The notes under the pieces: model-generated | Told to the model about the DNA's origin: nothing | Databases searched by the model: none | What the model saw: the letters and a program-made list of their open reading frames with translations, nothing else | Translations under genes and position numbers: made by a program | Source: Aestuariibius insulae | Lineage (GTDB): Bacteria; Pseudomonadota; Alphaproteobacteria; Rhodobacterales; Rhodobacteraceae | Length of the DNA stretch: 64,000 bases | Reading direction: 5' to 3' | Assembly (NCBI RefSeq): GCF_040783535.2 | Contig: NZ_JBFONW020000006.1 | Location: 186,001 to 250,000, forward strand | Shown: positions 45,555-53,886 of the stretch, piece after piece | Position numbering within the stretch: position 1 is the stretch's first letter | Layout: each line of letters starts with the position of its first letter

Positions 45555-47438
45555 TCAGGCCGCCCAGTCCCAGGGGCGGGTATAGTCGCCGAGCACCTTC
45601 GTGACGGCGGCATCGTCGACCTCGCCCTTTTTGGAGAGCTTGGCGACCAGTCCGCGCTTCTTGTCCTCGACCACCTCCGTCACCTCAGCGTTGAGGTTCG
45701 CCTCGGTCAGGGCGTGGTTGTAGATGCGTGTGATCGCTTTTTTGCGCAGGTCCGGCTTGAAGATCTTGCCGACAGCGGTCTTGGGCAGCTCGTCCATGAT
45801 CTCCAGATATTTGGGATAGGCCGCGCGTTCGTGGATGTGGCTTTTCGCGTATTCGATCAGCTCGTCCTCGGTGACCGTCGCGCCGTCGACAAGCTCGACA
45901 TAGGCGCATGGCAGCTCTCCGGCATGGGCGTCGGGCTGGCCGATGGCGCCGGCGAAGGCGACGGCCTCGTGCCCGGCCAGTGCCTCTTCGATCTCGGCGG
46001 GATCGAGGTTGTGGCCGCCGCGGATGATCAGATCCTTGGCGCGACCGGTGATCCAGAGATAGCCGTCTTCGTCCAGGCGGCCCAGATCGCCGGTGCGCAG
46101 GTAGACGTCGTGGTGGAAGAGGTCATGGTTTTTGTCGACCTCGGTATAGGTCGATCCGGCATAGACGCCGGGGCTGTCGATGCAGATCTCGCCGATCTCG
46201 TCGGTGGCGCATTCATAGGGCCCCTCGGCGGTGTGTTTGAGGATCTTGACGTTGGTATGCGGGAAGGGGATGCCGATGGAGCCGACCTTCTTCTCGCCGT
46301 CCGGCGGGTTGATCGAGACGAGGCAGGTCGCCTCGGTCAGGCCGTAGCCCTCGCAGATGGTGACGCCTGCGGCCTTTTCGAATCGCTTGAACAGCTCGAC
46401 CGGGAGCGGGGAGGAGCCGCAGAAGGCGGTCGTCATCTTTGAGATGTCCGCATCGACGGGGCGCTGCATGAGGGCCGACATGGCGGTCGGCACGGTGATC
46501 ATGAAGGTGATGCCGTGGCGTTCGCAGAGCTTCCAGAAGTTGTCGAAGACGCCGTCCCCCCGGTAGCCTTGCGGCGTGGGGAAGACGATATGCGCACCCG
46601 ATTTGAGCGATGCGCCGAGGACGACGATGGCAGCGAAGACGTGGAACATCGGGAGAGGACACATCAGCGCGTCCTCTTCGGTGAAGAGAAGCCGGTGGCC
46701 GAGCCAGCCGTTATAGACAATGCCGGAGAACCGGTGCTGGGCGACCTTGGGCGTACCGGTGGTGCCGCCAGTGTGGAAATAGGCGGCGACGCGGTCCTGG
46801 GTCGCGTCGGGGAAGTCGAGCGTTGTGTTCTGCTTGGCGCATTCGGCGGTGAAGCTGGCGACCTTGGCGTTGTGCGAGACCGGGTTTTTAGGGCGGATGA
46901 GCGGGACGATCAGCTTTTTAACGCCGGTCAGGTAGCGGTGCAGATCGACCTCGAGCACGTGTTTAACATTGGGCGCGAGCTTGACGGCTTCAGCGGCCTT
47001 TTGCGCGACGTCGGTCTTGGGGAAGGCGCGCAGCGTGACGAGGACCTTGGCGCCCGTCTCGCGCAGGATGGCGGCGATCTGGTCGGCATCGAGCAGCGGA
47101 TTGATCGGGTTGACGATCCCCGAGACCTGACCGGCCACATAGGTCACGACCGTTTCGTTGCAGTTGGGCAGAAGGTAGGCGACGACGTCGCTCTCCCCCA
47201 CGCCGAGCGAGCGGAAGAGATTGGCGGCCTGGCAGACCTGCCCGTGAAAGTCAGACCAGGTCAGCGTCTCGGCCTTGTCGGTCGGACCCGAGAAAAGCTG
47301 ATAGGTCACTGCCGGACGATCGGGGAACTTCGCGGCGGTTTCGCTGAGCATGGCAAAGGTCGTCTTGGGAACGTCCCGCGCCTCCCATTCGCTTTCAGCC
47401 TCAATGGAATCGCGGTCTGCGACGGACGCAAATGTCAT
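45555..47438 (-). CDS. AMP-dependent acyl-CoA synthetase
   Basis: A 627-residue member of the adenylate-forming family. The ATP-phosphate loop is FHTGGTTGTPKVAQHRF, followed by VCEGYGLTEATC, LRTGDLGRLDEDGYLWITGRAKDLIIRGGHNLDPAEIEEAL and the C-terminal catalytic lysine in KTAVGKIFKPDLRK. Activates a fatty or other carboxylic acid to its CoA ester. It is somewhat longer than typical medium-chain enzymes. The substrate cannot be told. Single-gene transcription unit. Confidence 0.88.
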   Translation of the reverse strand: MTFASVADRDSIEAESEWEARDVPKTTFAMLSETAAKFPDRPAVTYQLFSGPTDKAETLTWSDFHGQVCQAANLFRSLGVGESDVVAYLLPNCNETVVTYVAGQVSGIVNPINPLLDADQIAAILRETGAKVLVTLRAFPKTDVAQKAAEAVKLAPNVKHVLEVDLHRYLTGVKKLIVPLIRPKNPVSHNAKVASFTAECAKQNTTLDFPDATQDRVAAYFHTGGTTGTPKVAQHRFSGIVYNGWLGHRLLFTEEDALMCPLPMFHVFAAIVVLGASLKSGAHIVFPTPQGYRGDGVFDNFWKLCERHGITFMITVPTAMSALMQRPVDADISKMTTAFCGSSPLPVELFKRFEKAAGVTICEGYGLTEATCLVSINPPDGEKKVGSIGIPFPHTNVKILKHTAEGPYECATDEIGEICIDSPGVYAGSTYTEVDKNHDLFHHDVYLRTGDLGRLDEDGYLWITGRAKDLIIRGGHNLDPAEIEEALAGHEAVAFAGAIGQPDAHAGELPCAYVELVDGATVTEDELIEYAKSHIHERAAYPKYLEIMDELPKTAVGKIFKPDLRKKAITRIYNHALTEANLNAEVTEVVEDKKRGLVAKLSKKGEVDDAAVTKVLGDYTRPWDWAA

Positions 47439-47627
47439 ATATATCCTCCCAAGCGGCCACTGCAGCGGCCTTGTTCTCCTCAGAGCCCAAAGTGGGTTGA
47501 TTTGCCGCGCGCCGCAAGTCTGACGCCGCGAAAGAGGTGGATTGGAGTGGTGAGGGAGGTATCGAGATGTCCGCTTTGCGTGCGAGGCTGCCGTTCGATC
47601 TGGTGAGTCAAACGGCAGCTTGCCAGA

Positions 47628-48149
47628 TCAAGCGAATGTTTCGCGAGCTTTCATAGCTTTCTTTGATGCGTCGGCCTTTACCTTGCGCAGGTGCGGCTTC
47701 CCTGTCTCGGCATAGTGTTTCAGTTCCTCAGTCGCCTCCCGCAGAACTTTGCCGAACTGCAGCTTCATCACTGGGCCCATCAGGATGCTGAAAGGGAAGG
47801 CGATATCGGCGTTGAGCTCCATGTCGACTTTGCTCTTGTTCCCGGAAGGATGAACGGTCCAGCTGTTCACAAGCCGTTTCACGAAGCCGGGCATTTTGTC
47901 ACCGGTAGCAGAGTAGGCGACATGGCGTCTGTTGTCATCAAACGCTTCGATGGTCTCGGTGAACGGCCCGAGCGAGGTCTGGCACACCCGTCCCGCAACG
48001 GGAGCGGCTGGCACCTTTGGCGTTCCGGGTCGCGCATGCGAGGCGTAGACGCTCGATGCCCAATCGCCCGCGTTGGTGTAATTCGGGCCCAGAATGTCCC
48101 AGACCCTTTCTGCGGGCGCATTGATGGTGATGGTTTTGCTGATTTTCAT
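47628..48149 (-). CDS. SRPBCC family protein (polyketide cyclase-like)
   Basis: A 173-residue START/Bet v 1-fold protein: KISKTITINAPAERVWDILGPNYTNAGDWAS then TETIEAFDDNRRHVAYSATGD, the standard SRPBCC N-terminus and central strands. A ligand-binding or cyclase role is likely but unknown. ATG at 48149 is placed just after a good AGGAGATC ribosome-binding site. It lies 53 bp after the tautomerase gene and probably belongs to the same transcript, controlled by the divergent TetR regulator. Confidence 0.82.
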   Translation of the reverse strand: MKISKTITINAPAERVWDILGPNYTNAGDWASSVYASHARPGTPKVPAAPVAGRVCQTSLGPFTETIEAFDDNRRHVAYSATGDKMPGFVKRLVNSWTVHPSGNKSKVDMELNADIAFPFSILMGPVMKLQFGKVLREATEELKHYAETGKPHLRKVKADASKKAMKARETFA

Positions 48150-48202
48150 GGTTGATCTCCTGAAGATGATGGGAGCGGGCCCAGCCCACCCCCCCTGATC
48201 GG

Positions 48203-48400
48203 TTAGCCGATCACATTTCCGCCCATCGCGTATCCGCCCTCGACGGTCTCCTCGATGTGCACGTTGATGTATTGCTTGATGTCGCCTTTGCCGCTGTCGG
48301 ACGCGACGGTATTCAACCCATCCGTCAGCGTGCTGACGATCTCGGCCTTTTCGTCTTTGGTCCATGCGGATTTCGGAACTGTAACTCGAATAGTCGGCAT
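48203..48400 (-). CDS. 4-oxalocrotonate tautomerase-like protein
   Basis: A 65-residue tautomerase-superfamily protein. The sequence begins M-P, leaving the catalytic Pro1 after Met removal, then TIRVTVPKSAWTKDEKAEIVSTLTDGLNTV, and ends INVHIEETVEGGYAMGGNVIG; the family Arg and the beta-alpha-beta unit are in place. Probably oligomeric. The substrate is unknown. It starts 97 bp from the divergent TetR gene, which is the expected regulator. Confidence 0.85.
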   Translation of the reverse strand: MPTIRVTVPKSAWTKDEKAEIVSTLTDGLNTVASDSGKGDIKQYINVHIEETVEGGYAMGGNVIG

Positions 48401-48502
48401 GTGGTCTCCTTTGATTTCGCTGAGGTGTTGCGTTTTGCATCACATAATGTATTTTGCACCGAACGACGTATAATGCAACACATGATGTAAAATAAATTGG
48501 AT
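48401..48502. promoter_or_regulatory. divergent promoter/operator region between tautomerase and TetR genes
   Basis: AT-rich 102 bp. TTTTGCATCA at 48433-48442 and TGATGTAAAA at 48483-48492 form an inverted repeat around the centre, and ATGTATTTTGCA with TGCAACACAT repeats the half-sites, so the region contains several operator-like copies of a TGCA-TTTT type motif. TATAAT at 48469-48474 is a good -10 for one direction. Likely TetR binding site covering both promoters. Confidence 0.65.
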
Positions 48503-49084
48503 ATGGCCAGACCACGTAAATTTGACGAAAACGAAGCACTTCAAAAGATGGTTCAGGTTTTCTGGCGCCATGGCTTCGACGCGACCACCACAAGAATGCT
48601 GGAGGACGCCACAGGGATCGGTGTACGTGGGATCGCCAATACTTTTGGCGATAAGGAAGAGATTTTCCTCAAGGTCCTTGGCGCTTACACCGAGATGGCA
48701 CGTGGGGTAGTAAAAACGGTTTACGATCCGCCGAGGTTGGAGGCCGCCCAGATATTGTTTCAGAGCCTTGCGCAAGCGACAGATGATCCCGATGACGTGA
48801 CGAATTGCGGGTGCCTGATGGTAAACACCGTCTTTGAACTCGGGCGAGCCAGCCCGCGCGTCCGCGATGCCGTGGAGGCCTACCGTTCAATGTGGCGCGA
48901 GGCGTTTCGCAAAGCTGCGATTGCAGATGGAGTATCCGACCCGGATGCACGCGCGGAATTTCTCTTGGGGCTACTATGGGGCGCGCTTAGTCAAATACGC
49001 TTGATGGGGTCCACAACAGCGGCGGCACCGATGGCACAGATCGCCGTCGAGACAATCGAGGGCTGGAAGCGACAAATCGCCTGA
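48503..49084 (+). CDS. TetR/AcrR family transcriptional regulator
   Basis: A 193-residue repressor with an N-terminal helix-turn-helix: RKFDENEALQKMVQVFWRHGFDATTTRMLEDATGIG, and a C-terminal ligand domain ending ALSQIRLMGSTTAAAPMAQIAVETIEGW. The ATG at 48503 leaves the standard MARPRKFD start; an ATG two codons earlier (48497) also fits. Divergently transcribed from the tautomerase-SRPBCC pair, which it probably represses from the palindromic region between. Confidence 0.88.
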   Translation: MARPRKFDENEALQKMVQVFWRHGFDATTTRMLEDATGIGVRGIANTFGDKEEIFLKVLGAYTEMARGVVKTVYDPPRLEAAQILFQSLAQATDDPDDVTNCGCLMVNTVFELGRASPRVRDAVEAYRSMWREAFRKAAIADGVSDPDARAEFLLGLLWGALSQIRLMGSTTAAAPMAQIAVETIEGWKRQIA

Positions 49085-49230
49085 TCTTGCGGAAGATGAC
49101 GACTAAGAGAGAATGCCCCTCAGTGCCAACTGCCGACATTCTTTAGCTCTGCAGCAACTTGGTAGGTATGGGCTCGAAGCGGACATTCCTGGGATTAAGA
49201 GTGATCCTCTAGGTGGTCTGGCCCCGCACC

Positions 49231-49587
49231 TCAAATCGAGGGTTTCGGGGCGGCCGTCGTAGGGTCTCCGGTGTTGGGGGTGCCGGTGGGTTCGATGAGG
49301 AGGATGTGGGCTTCGCCTCCGACGGAGCGGGGGCGGTGTTCGATGCCGGCGGGGACGACGAAGAGGTCTCCGGCTTTCATGGCGACGGGGCCGTCCGGCA
49401 GGTCGATTTCGATCTCGCCCTTGATGACCAGAAAGAAATCGTCGGTGTCCGGGTGGGAATGCCAGTGGAACTCGCCTTCGAACTTGGCGACCATCACGTC
49501 GTTGCCGTTGTAGGTGGCGACGATGCGGGGGCTCCAGTGCTCGTCGAATTGGGCCAGTTTGCGGGTTAGCGTGACGGGGTCGGGCAT
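49231..49587 (-). CDS. cupin domain protein
   Basis: A 118-residue single-domain cupin. The metal motif is FHWHSHPDTDDFFLVIKGEIEIDLPDG followed by AGDLFVVPAGIEHRP, giving the usual two His, one Glu-like position and a further His. The ATG at 49587 opens the fold; longer frames upstream are unsupported. Cytoplasmic. Function unknown. Confidence 0.82.
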   Translation of the reverse strand: MPDPVTLTRKLAQFDEHWSPRIVATYNGNDVMVAKFEGEFHWHSHPDTDDFFLVIKGEIEIDLPDGPVAMKAGDLFVVPAGIEHRPRSVGGEAHILLIEPTGTPNTGDPTTAAPKPSI

Positions 49588-49798
49588 TCCTGGATCCTTT
49601 TTCGGCGCCCGTCGAGCAGAGCATGCGTAGATCCGGCGGGCAACCGGGCGGCGATGATGGTCTGTAACAGGATCCATCTTCGCCAGCGGGCTAAAATGCA
49701 ACGCCCGCCCTTCAAATGCCTACTTCTTTGATGAAAAGCGCGATAACCTGCCCCATATCTCCACCCGAGGACACAGTTGCGAAGGGACGACTTTTCAT

Positions 49799-50875
49799 AT
49801 GGCCGATTTCGAGACCCAGATTAAGACCAGCCAGGCCCAGGTGGCCGAAGCGCAGAGCAAGATTTCAGAGCTGACCAGCCGGATCGAGACGGCCCGCCAG
49901 AAGATGGCGAACGGCACGGATATTTCGGTCGATATCGAGAATGCCTCGCTGGAAGATGTGCATGCGCATACCGATGCGATGAACGCCAACATCGCCGAGC
50001 TGATCATGGGTCTGGACGATGTGACGTCGCAATTCTCGAAGGATTTCGACGAGATGCGCAACAAGACGGGCTGGGAAAGCTTTGTCGGTGTCTTCGCCAA
50101 GGCCAAGGCGGAATCGATGCGTCAGGAGCGGATGCGCACCGCCTCGGTTGATGACAAGCTGCAGGATCTGATCTCGAAATCCGATACGATCGTGTCGCTG
50201 CTGCAGGGGCAGCTGGATGTGCTGAACGAGCAGAAGGTGACGGTCGAGAAGAACCTCGTCGGCACGCTCGAAGAGCGCGAGGCCGTCGTGGGCGAGCTGG
50301 AAGGGCTGCGGGCGGAAATCCAGGGCATGGATCCCAAGATTATCGAGCTGGAGAACAAGATCTCGGTCGAGCAGGATGCGGCGACGCGCACGCAGCTGGA
50401 GACCGAGCTGGCGGCGCTGAACACCAAGTACAACGAGATGGTTCAGCAGGAGCAGGTGCAGCTGGCCAAAAGCCAGACGCTGGAGCGGTATATCGAGAAG
50501 GGCAAGACCTGGACCGACAGCCTGCAGAACCAGGCGGCGACGCAGATGGTGCTGATCAACAAGCTGCAGACGGATACCAAGCAGCGCGTGGTGCTTTACG
50601 ATGCGCTGACCAAGTCGCTGAAGACCGCGCAGCAGCAGGACGTGGCGCACCGGATCAACGAGATCGGCGTGCAGACGGACCAGGAAGCGCAAACGGCGAT
50701 GGCCGCGATCGGATCGGCCACCAATACGCGAATGGCCGAGATGATGGAGGCGCATGAGGGCCACATGGTCTTTGCCCGCGAGATCCTCGAGGCGAAGGCC
50801 AAGGCGGATGAACGCTTTGCCCGGCGGTTCGAGAAGATCGTCGAGAAGCACGACAAGAACCTTTATGGCGGCTGA
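49799..50875 (+). CDS. coiled-coil protein, possibly TelA/toxic-anion-resistance-like; first gene of the AAA cluster
   Basis: A 358-residue soluble protein, heavily helical: coiled-coil heptads run through about residues 1-45 (TSQAQVAEAQSKISELTSRIETARQ) and 130-230, and the C-terminal half (AATQMVLINKLQTDTKQRVVLYDALTKSLKTAQQQD...) resembles the TelA/KlaA family in layout. I am not sure of the family call. No signal or membrane segment. It opens a plus-strand cluster with an AAA ATPase and small membrane proteins, and is followed by a GTATTTTT repeat. A scaffold role on membranes is a guess. Confidence 0.6.
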   Translation: MADFETQIKTSQAQVAEAQSKISELTSRIETARQKMANGTDISVDIENASLEDVHAHTDAMNANIAELIMGLDDVTSQFSKDFDEMRNKTGWESFVGVFAKAKAESMRQERMRTASVDDKLQDLISKSDTIVSLLQGQLDVLNEQKVTVEKNLVGTLEEREAVVGELEGLRAEIQGMDPKIIELENKISVEQDAATRTQLETELAALNTKYNEMVQQEQVQLAKSQTLERYIEKGKTWTDSLQNQAATQMVLINKLQTDTKQRVVLYDALTKSLKTAQQQDVAHRINEIGVQTDQEAQTAMAAIGSATNTRMAEMMEAHEGHMVFAREILEAKAKADERFARRFEKIVEKHDKNLYGG

Positions 50876-50933
50876 GGGCGGCGCGCCTGACCAGGGGCTC
50901 TGCCCCCGCCGCCCGGGGGGCGGCTCCCCCGAG

Positions 50934-50953
50934 GTATTTTTCGCAAGATGAGG
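50934..50953 (+). repeat. GTATTTTT repeat, copy 1
   Basis: GTATTTTTCGCAAGATGAGG, downstream of a GC-rich hairpin-forming stretch (GGGGCTCTGCCCCC and following) that begins at the end of the coiled-coil gene. Matches 52114-52133 with three differences. I recall such elements as frequent in roseobacter intergenic regions. Confidence 0.7.
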
Positions 50954-50983
50954 ACGCCCCTTGACCGTCCGGCAGAGTTCGAC

Positions 50984-52099
50984 ATGACCGATGCGTCCCA
51001 GGAGACGGCCCTGCACGACACCCGTGTGACGCGGCGGTATTTTCGCAAGTTCGAGGCGATCACCCAGCATCTGGGACGCGTCGCCGCGACGATGGAGGCG
51101 GAGGATCGGCTGTCGCGCGATGACGTGGACGTGCTGGCGCGCTATCTCGTGGGGCTGACCTATACGTTCAAGGCGCTGGGGCTGAAGTACCTTTTCGCGG
51201 GGCGCACGCCAGAGGCCTCGCAGCTGCGGATTGACCGGGACGAGAGCGGGTTTCCCGTCTTTTCGGAGCTGCTGGAGATGGCGTCCGACGCGGCGCAGGC
51301 CGAGCGGCATCTGGGGCAGGGGCGCGATCCGGAGGCTCTCAAGGACGAGATGATGCGGGTGATCCTGGGCGATCTGGAGATCCCGACAAAGCTGCAATTC
51401 GCGATGAGCCAGCGGCTTTACTACGAGGAGATGGCCAAGGGGCAGCTGTTCTGGGCGCGCAACGATCCCGAGGCGATCTGGCGCGGCACGGAAGGCGGCA
51501 GACGCCGGTTCCTGATCCACTGGGCGGTCTATGACAGCCAGATCAACCTGCCCACGATCTATCTGATGGAGCTTGAGGATTCGGGGAAGGTCGCGCTGCC
51601 TAAGGACGACCGGCGCTGGCCCGCGGCGCAGGCTCACTTAAGCGCGCAGGCGATCGCGCATCTCAAGCTGGTGACGATCGCGCGGGGATTTGACCGGGAT
51701 TTCGACGATCTGCATCCCAAGCGGCTACGGCGGTTTCATATCGGGCCGATGTATTCGAACGCCTTCACCAAGCAGACCGGCCCGTTGAGCGAGGTTCTGG
51801 CGGCCGCGCGCGCACCCGCAGGCCAGGACTGGGCGCTGGCCTGGACCGAGGAGGAGCTGGTCAGCGAGCGGGTCGAGCACGAGAAATCAGGCTGGTTCGG
51901 CACGGTGGAGCGGGAGATCTTCGCGCTCGACATGTTTGCGCAGCAAGGCGCCGTCGATATCGGCGCCAGCTCGGTCTCGCGGTCGGTCATCCTGCCGCAA
52001 CGGGCCTATCAGGTCCTAAGCGAGCGGCGCCCGCCAGGCTTTTCCGAGATCCGAAAGTTCGTCGTCTCGCCCAAGGGGCGGGTATTGAGCTACAGGTGA
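50984..52099 (+). CDS. unrecognised 371-residue protein of the AAA cluster
   Basis: No family recognised. It is mostly helical and hydrophilic with a few aromatic patches: DVDVLARYLVGLTYTFKALGLKYLFAGR, FAMSQRLYYEEMAKGQLFWARND and FLIHWAVYDSQINLPTIYLMELED. No signal peptide or membrane segment is clear. The start is uncertain: ATG at 50984 leaves MTDASQETALHD; an ATG at 50948 is inside the GTATTTTT repeat, and I consider it less likely. Position between the coiled-coil gene and the AAA gene suggests a shared system, although a GT-C gene now separates it from the ATPase. Confidence 0.62.
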   Translation: MTDASQETALHDTRVTRRYFRKFEAITQHLGRVAATMEAEDRLSRDDVDVLARYLVGLTYTFKALGLKYLFAGRTPEASQLRIDRDESGFPVFSELLEMASDAAQAERHLGQGRDPEALKDEMMRVILGDLEIPTKLQFAMSQRLYYEEMAKGQLFWARNDPEAIWRGTEGGRRRFLIHWAVYDSQINLPTIYLMELEDSGKVALPKDDRRWPAAQAHLSAQAIAHLKLVTIARGFDRDFDDLHPKRLRRFHIGPMYSNAFTKQTGPLSEVLAAARAPAGQDWALAWTEEELVSERVEHEKSGWFGTVEREIFALDMFAQQGAVDIGASSVSRSVILPQRAYQVLSERRPPGFSEIRKFVVSPKGRVLSYR

Positions 52100-52113
52100 A
52101 GGGCGGGATTTGA

Positions 52114-52133
52114 GTATTTTTAGCCAGATGAAG
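52114..52133 (+). repeat. GTATTTTT repeat, copy 2
   Basis: GTATTTTTAGCCAGATGAAG, 14 bp after the stop codon of the 371-residue gene. Same family as the copy at 50934. Confidence 0.7.
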
Positions 52134-52219
52134 GGGATCGCCCCGATACCGCTTGTCTATCCCTGCTGTTTCGCTTGTCGCATAACGCGCGGAGCCGGTT
52201 CGAAAGCCGAGGGTACAGT

Positions 52220-53842
52220 ATGAGCGGAACTAGCGATCAAGCGAGCGCGCGTGACGAGGCCCCGTCGGCGCGATCGGTTTCGTCTGCGCGTGAGCAGAAG
52301 ACCGGCTGGTGGAGCGACGGCATCGCGATTGCGCTTGCTGTCCTCGCCCTGCTTTTCGGCGTGGTCAAGCACAGTCCCTTTTTCGTGGATGATGCCTATA
52401 TCTCGCTGAGATATGCGGAGAACCTTGTGTGTTGCGGGGAGCTGACCTGGAACATCGGTGAGTATCACGAGGGCTATACGAACTTTCTTTATGTACTGAT
52501 GTCGGCCGCCCTCATGGCGGTCGGGCTGGAGCCGATTGTTGCTGTACGTCTGCTTAACGTGGTGGCCGCGGTCTTTTTGATCGCACTTGTGGCCTGGGGG
52601 CTGCGGCTGGTGGCGCCCGGCCGCGCGATGGCTTTGGCCAGAGGAGCTCTTGTCCTAACGATCGGTCTGACGCCTGGTATTGCGATCTGGGTTCTGGGCG
52701 GGCTGGAGCCTGTTGTGCTTGGCGCGTTTCTCACGGGAGGAACAGTCAGTTTGCTTCTTGTCCTTCGGGACGGTTTGACTTGGCGCAATGGTTTGCTGAC
52801 GGCTAGTGCGTTCTCCTTTGCCGTGCTGACGCGGATGGATGCGGCGGTTTTCATCGGCGCGACCGGGTTGAGCGTCTTTGCGGCTCTAGACGGATCGTGG
52901 CGGCGGCGGTTTGTGATCGCTTTCATTGCAGCGGGGATTCCAGCGCTTGTCTCGTTCGGGCATATGGCCTGGCGCATCTCGTATTATGGTGAATTTTTCC
53001 CGCTGACATTCTATACCAAGACTGGGGTTCCACAGGAACTGAGGGTGTTAAGTTCCGCCCTTTACAGCCGCTCAGTGATGCGGTGGGCACCCGCGATCCT
53101 GATCGCGATCTTTTCTCTCGTTCTGCTGGTCACACAGCGACGGCGCGACGCACGGCTTGCCCTGCTGGGCCTGCCTTTGCTCGCTCAGGCGATCTATATC
53201 ACCTGGTCTGGCGCCGATCATATGATCGGTGCCCGGATGGCGGTGCCTTTCATGGGTGTTGCGATGATCTTTGTCGGTGCGCTCGCAGCGTCGTTTGCGC
53301 CGAAGATAAGGGCGCTTCTTCCGGCTCTTGCTCTGGGAAGCAGTCTCGCTATGAGCATCGTTGTGGCGCCTGCCGGGCCGGATCGTGTGGTCTCGGATGC
53401 GCGCGCGATCGGGGCTTATATTGAAAAAAACTGGGCTCCGGGTCAGATCATCGCACTTCATACGGCAGGAGCGATCCCGTTCTATGCGGATAAGCATACA
53501 TATATCGACCTGCTTGGACTGATCGATCCGGTGATCGCCAAGCGGGAGGAGTTTCCCATTGTAACCCTTGCCCAGATCGTGCCGGGCCACAGCAAGGGAT
53601 CGGGGAAGTACGTTTTGTCGCGTGACCCCGATATCATCATCGCCGGGCTTGTGCGGGGTGGCGTGATCGAGGATCCGGCTTTCCTGACGGATGTGGAACT
53701 GGCAGATTTGGAAGAATTTGCGCGATGCTACGTCCTGCGCGAGGTCGAGGTGCCATATCGTCGCCGTGTACTTGGAACTGACTGGACTGCGCCGGGGCAC
53801 TTTACATTCCGGTATTACGAAAGGGTTTGCGAGGGGAGTTGA
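52220..53842 (+). CDS. GT-C fold membrane glycosyltransferase-like protein
   Basis: A 540-residue integral membrane protein with about ten membrane segments in the first 400 residues (ALAVLALLFGVV; VRLLNVVAAVFLIALVAWGLRL; GAFLTGGTVSLLLVL; and more) and a C-terminal soluble part. The motif FFVDDAYISLRYAENL followed by NIGEYHEGYTNFLYVLMSA is the DD and aromatic loop of GT-C enzymes of the arabinosyl/mannosyl transferase kind, which use lipid-linked sugars. ATG at 52220 with GAGGG upstream is chosen over the frame's first ATG at 52175. Its GC is lower than that of its neighbours. It looks inserted in the AAA cluster. Confidence 0.75.
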   Translation: MSGTSDQASARDEAPSARSVSSAREQKTGWWSDGIAIALAVLALLFGVVKHSPFFVDDAYISLRYAENLVCCGELTWNIGEYHEGYTNFLYVLMSAALMAVGLEPIVAVRLLNVVAAVFLIALVAWGLRLVAPGRAMALARGALVLTIGLTPGIAIWVLGGLEPVVLGAFLTGGTVSLLLVLRDGLTWRNGLLTASAFSFAVLTRMDAAVFIGATGLSVFAALDGSWRRRFVIAFIAAGIPALVSFGHMAWRISYYGEFFPLTFYTKTGVPQELRVLSSALYSRSVMRWAPAILIAIFSLVLLVTQRRRDARLALLGLPLLAQAIYITWSGADHMIGARMAVPFMGVAMIFVGALAASFAPKIRALLPALALGSSLAMSIVVAPAGPDRVVSDARAIGAYIEKNWAPGQIIALHTAGAIPFYADKHTYIDLLGLIDPVIAKREEFPIVTLAQIVPGHSKGSGKYVLSRDPDIIIAGLVRGGVIEDPAFLTDVELADLEEFARCYVLREVEVPYRRRVLGTDWTAPGHFTFRYYERVCEGS

Positions 53843-53886
53843 TCCTTGCGGAAAGGTACTTAGAGCAAGATGTTGAAGGAGATCCA

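Noticed and set aside
49799..50875. Firm call of a tellurite-resistance TelA protein
   Set aside because: The helical layout is similar, but I could not confirm the family motifs by eye and no ter genes are nearby.
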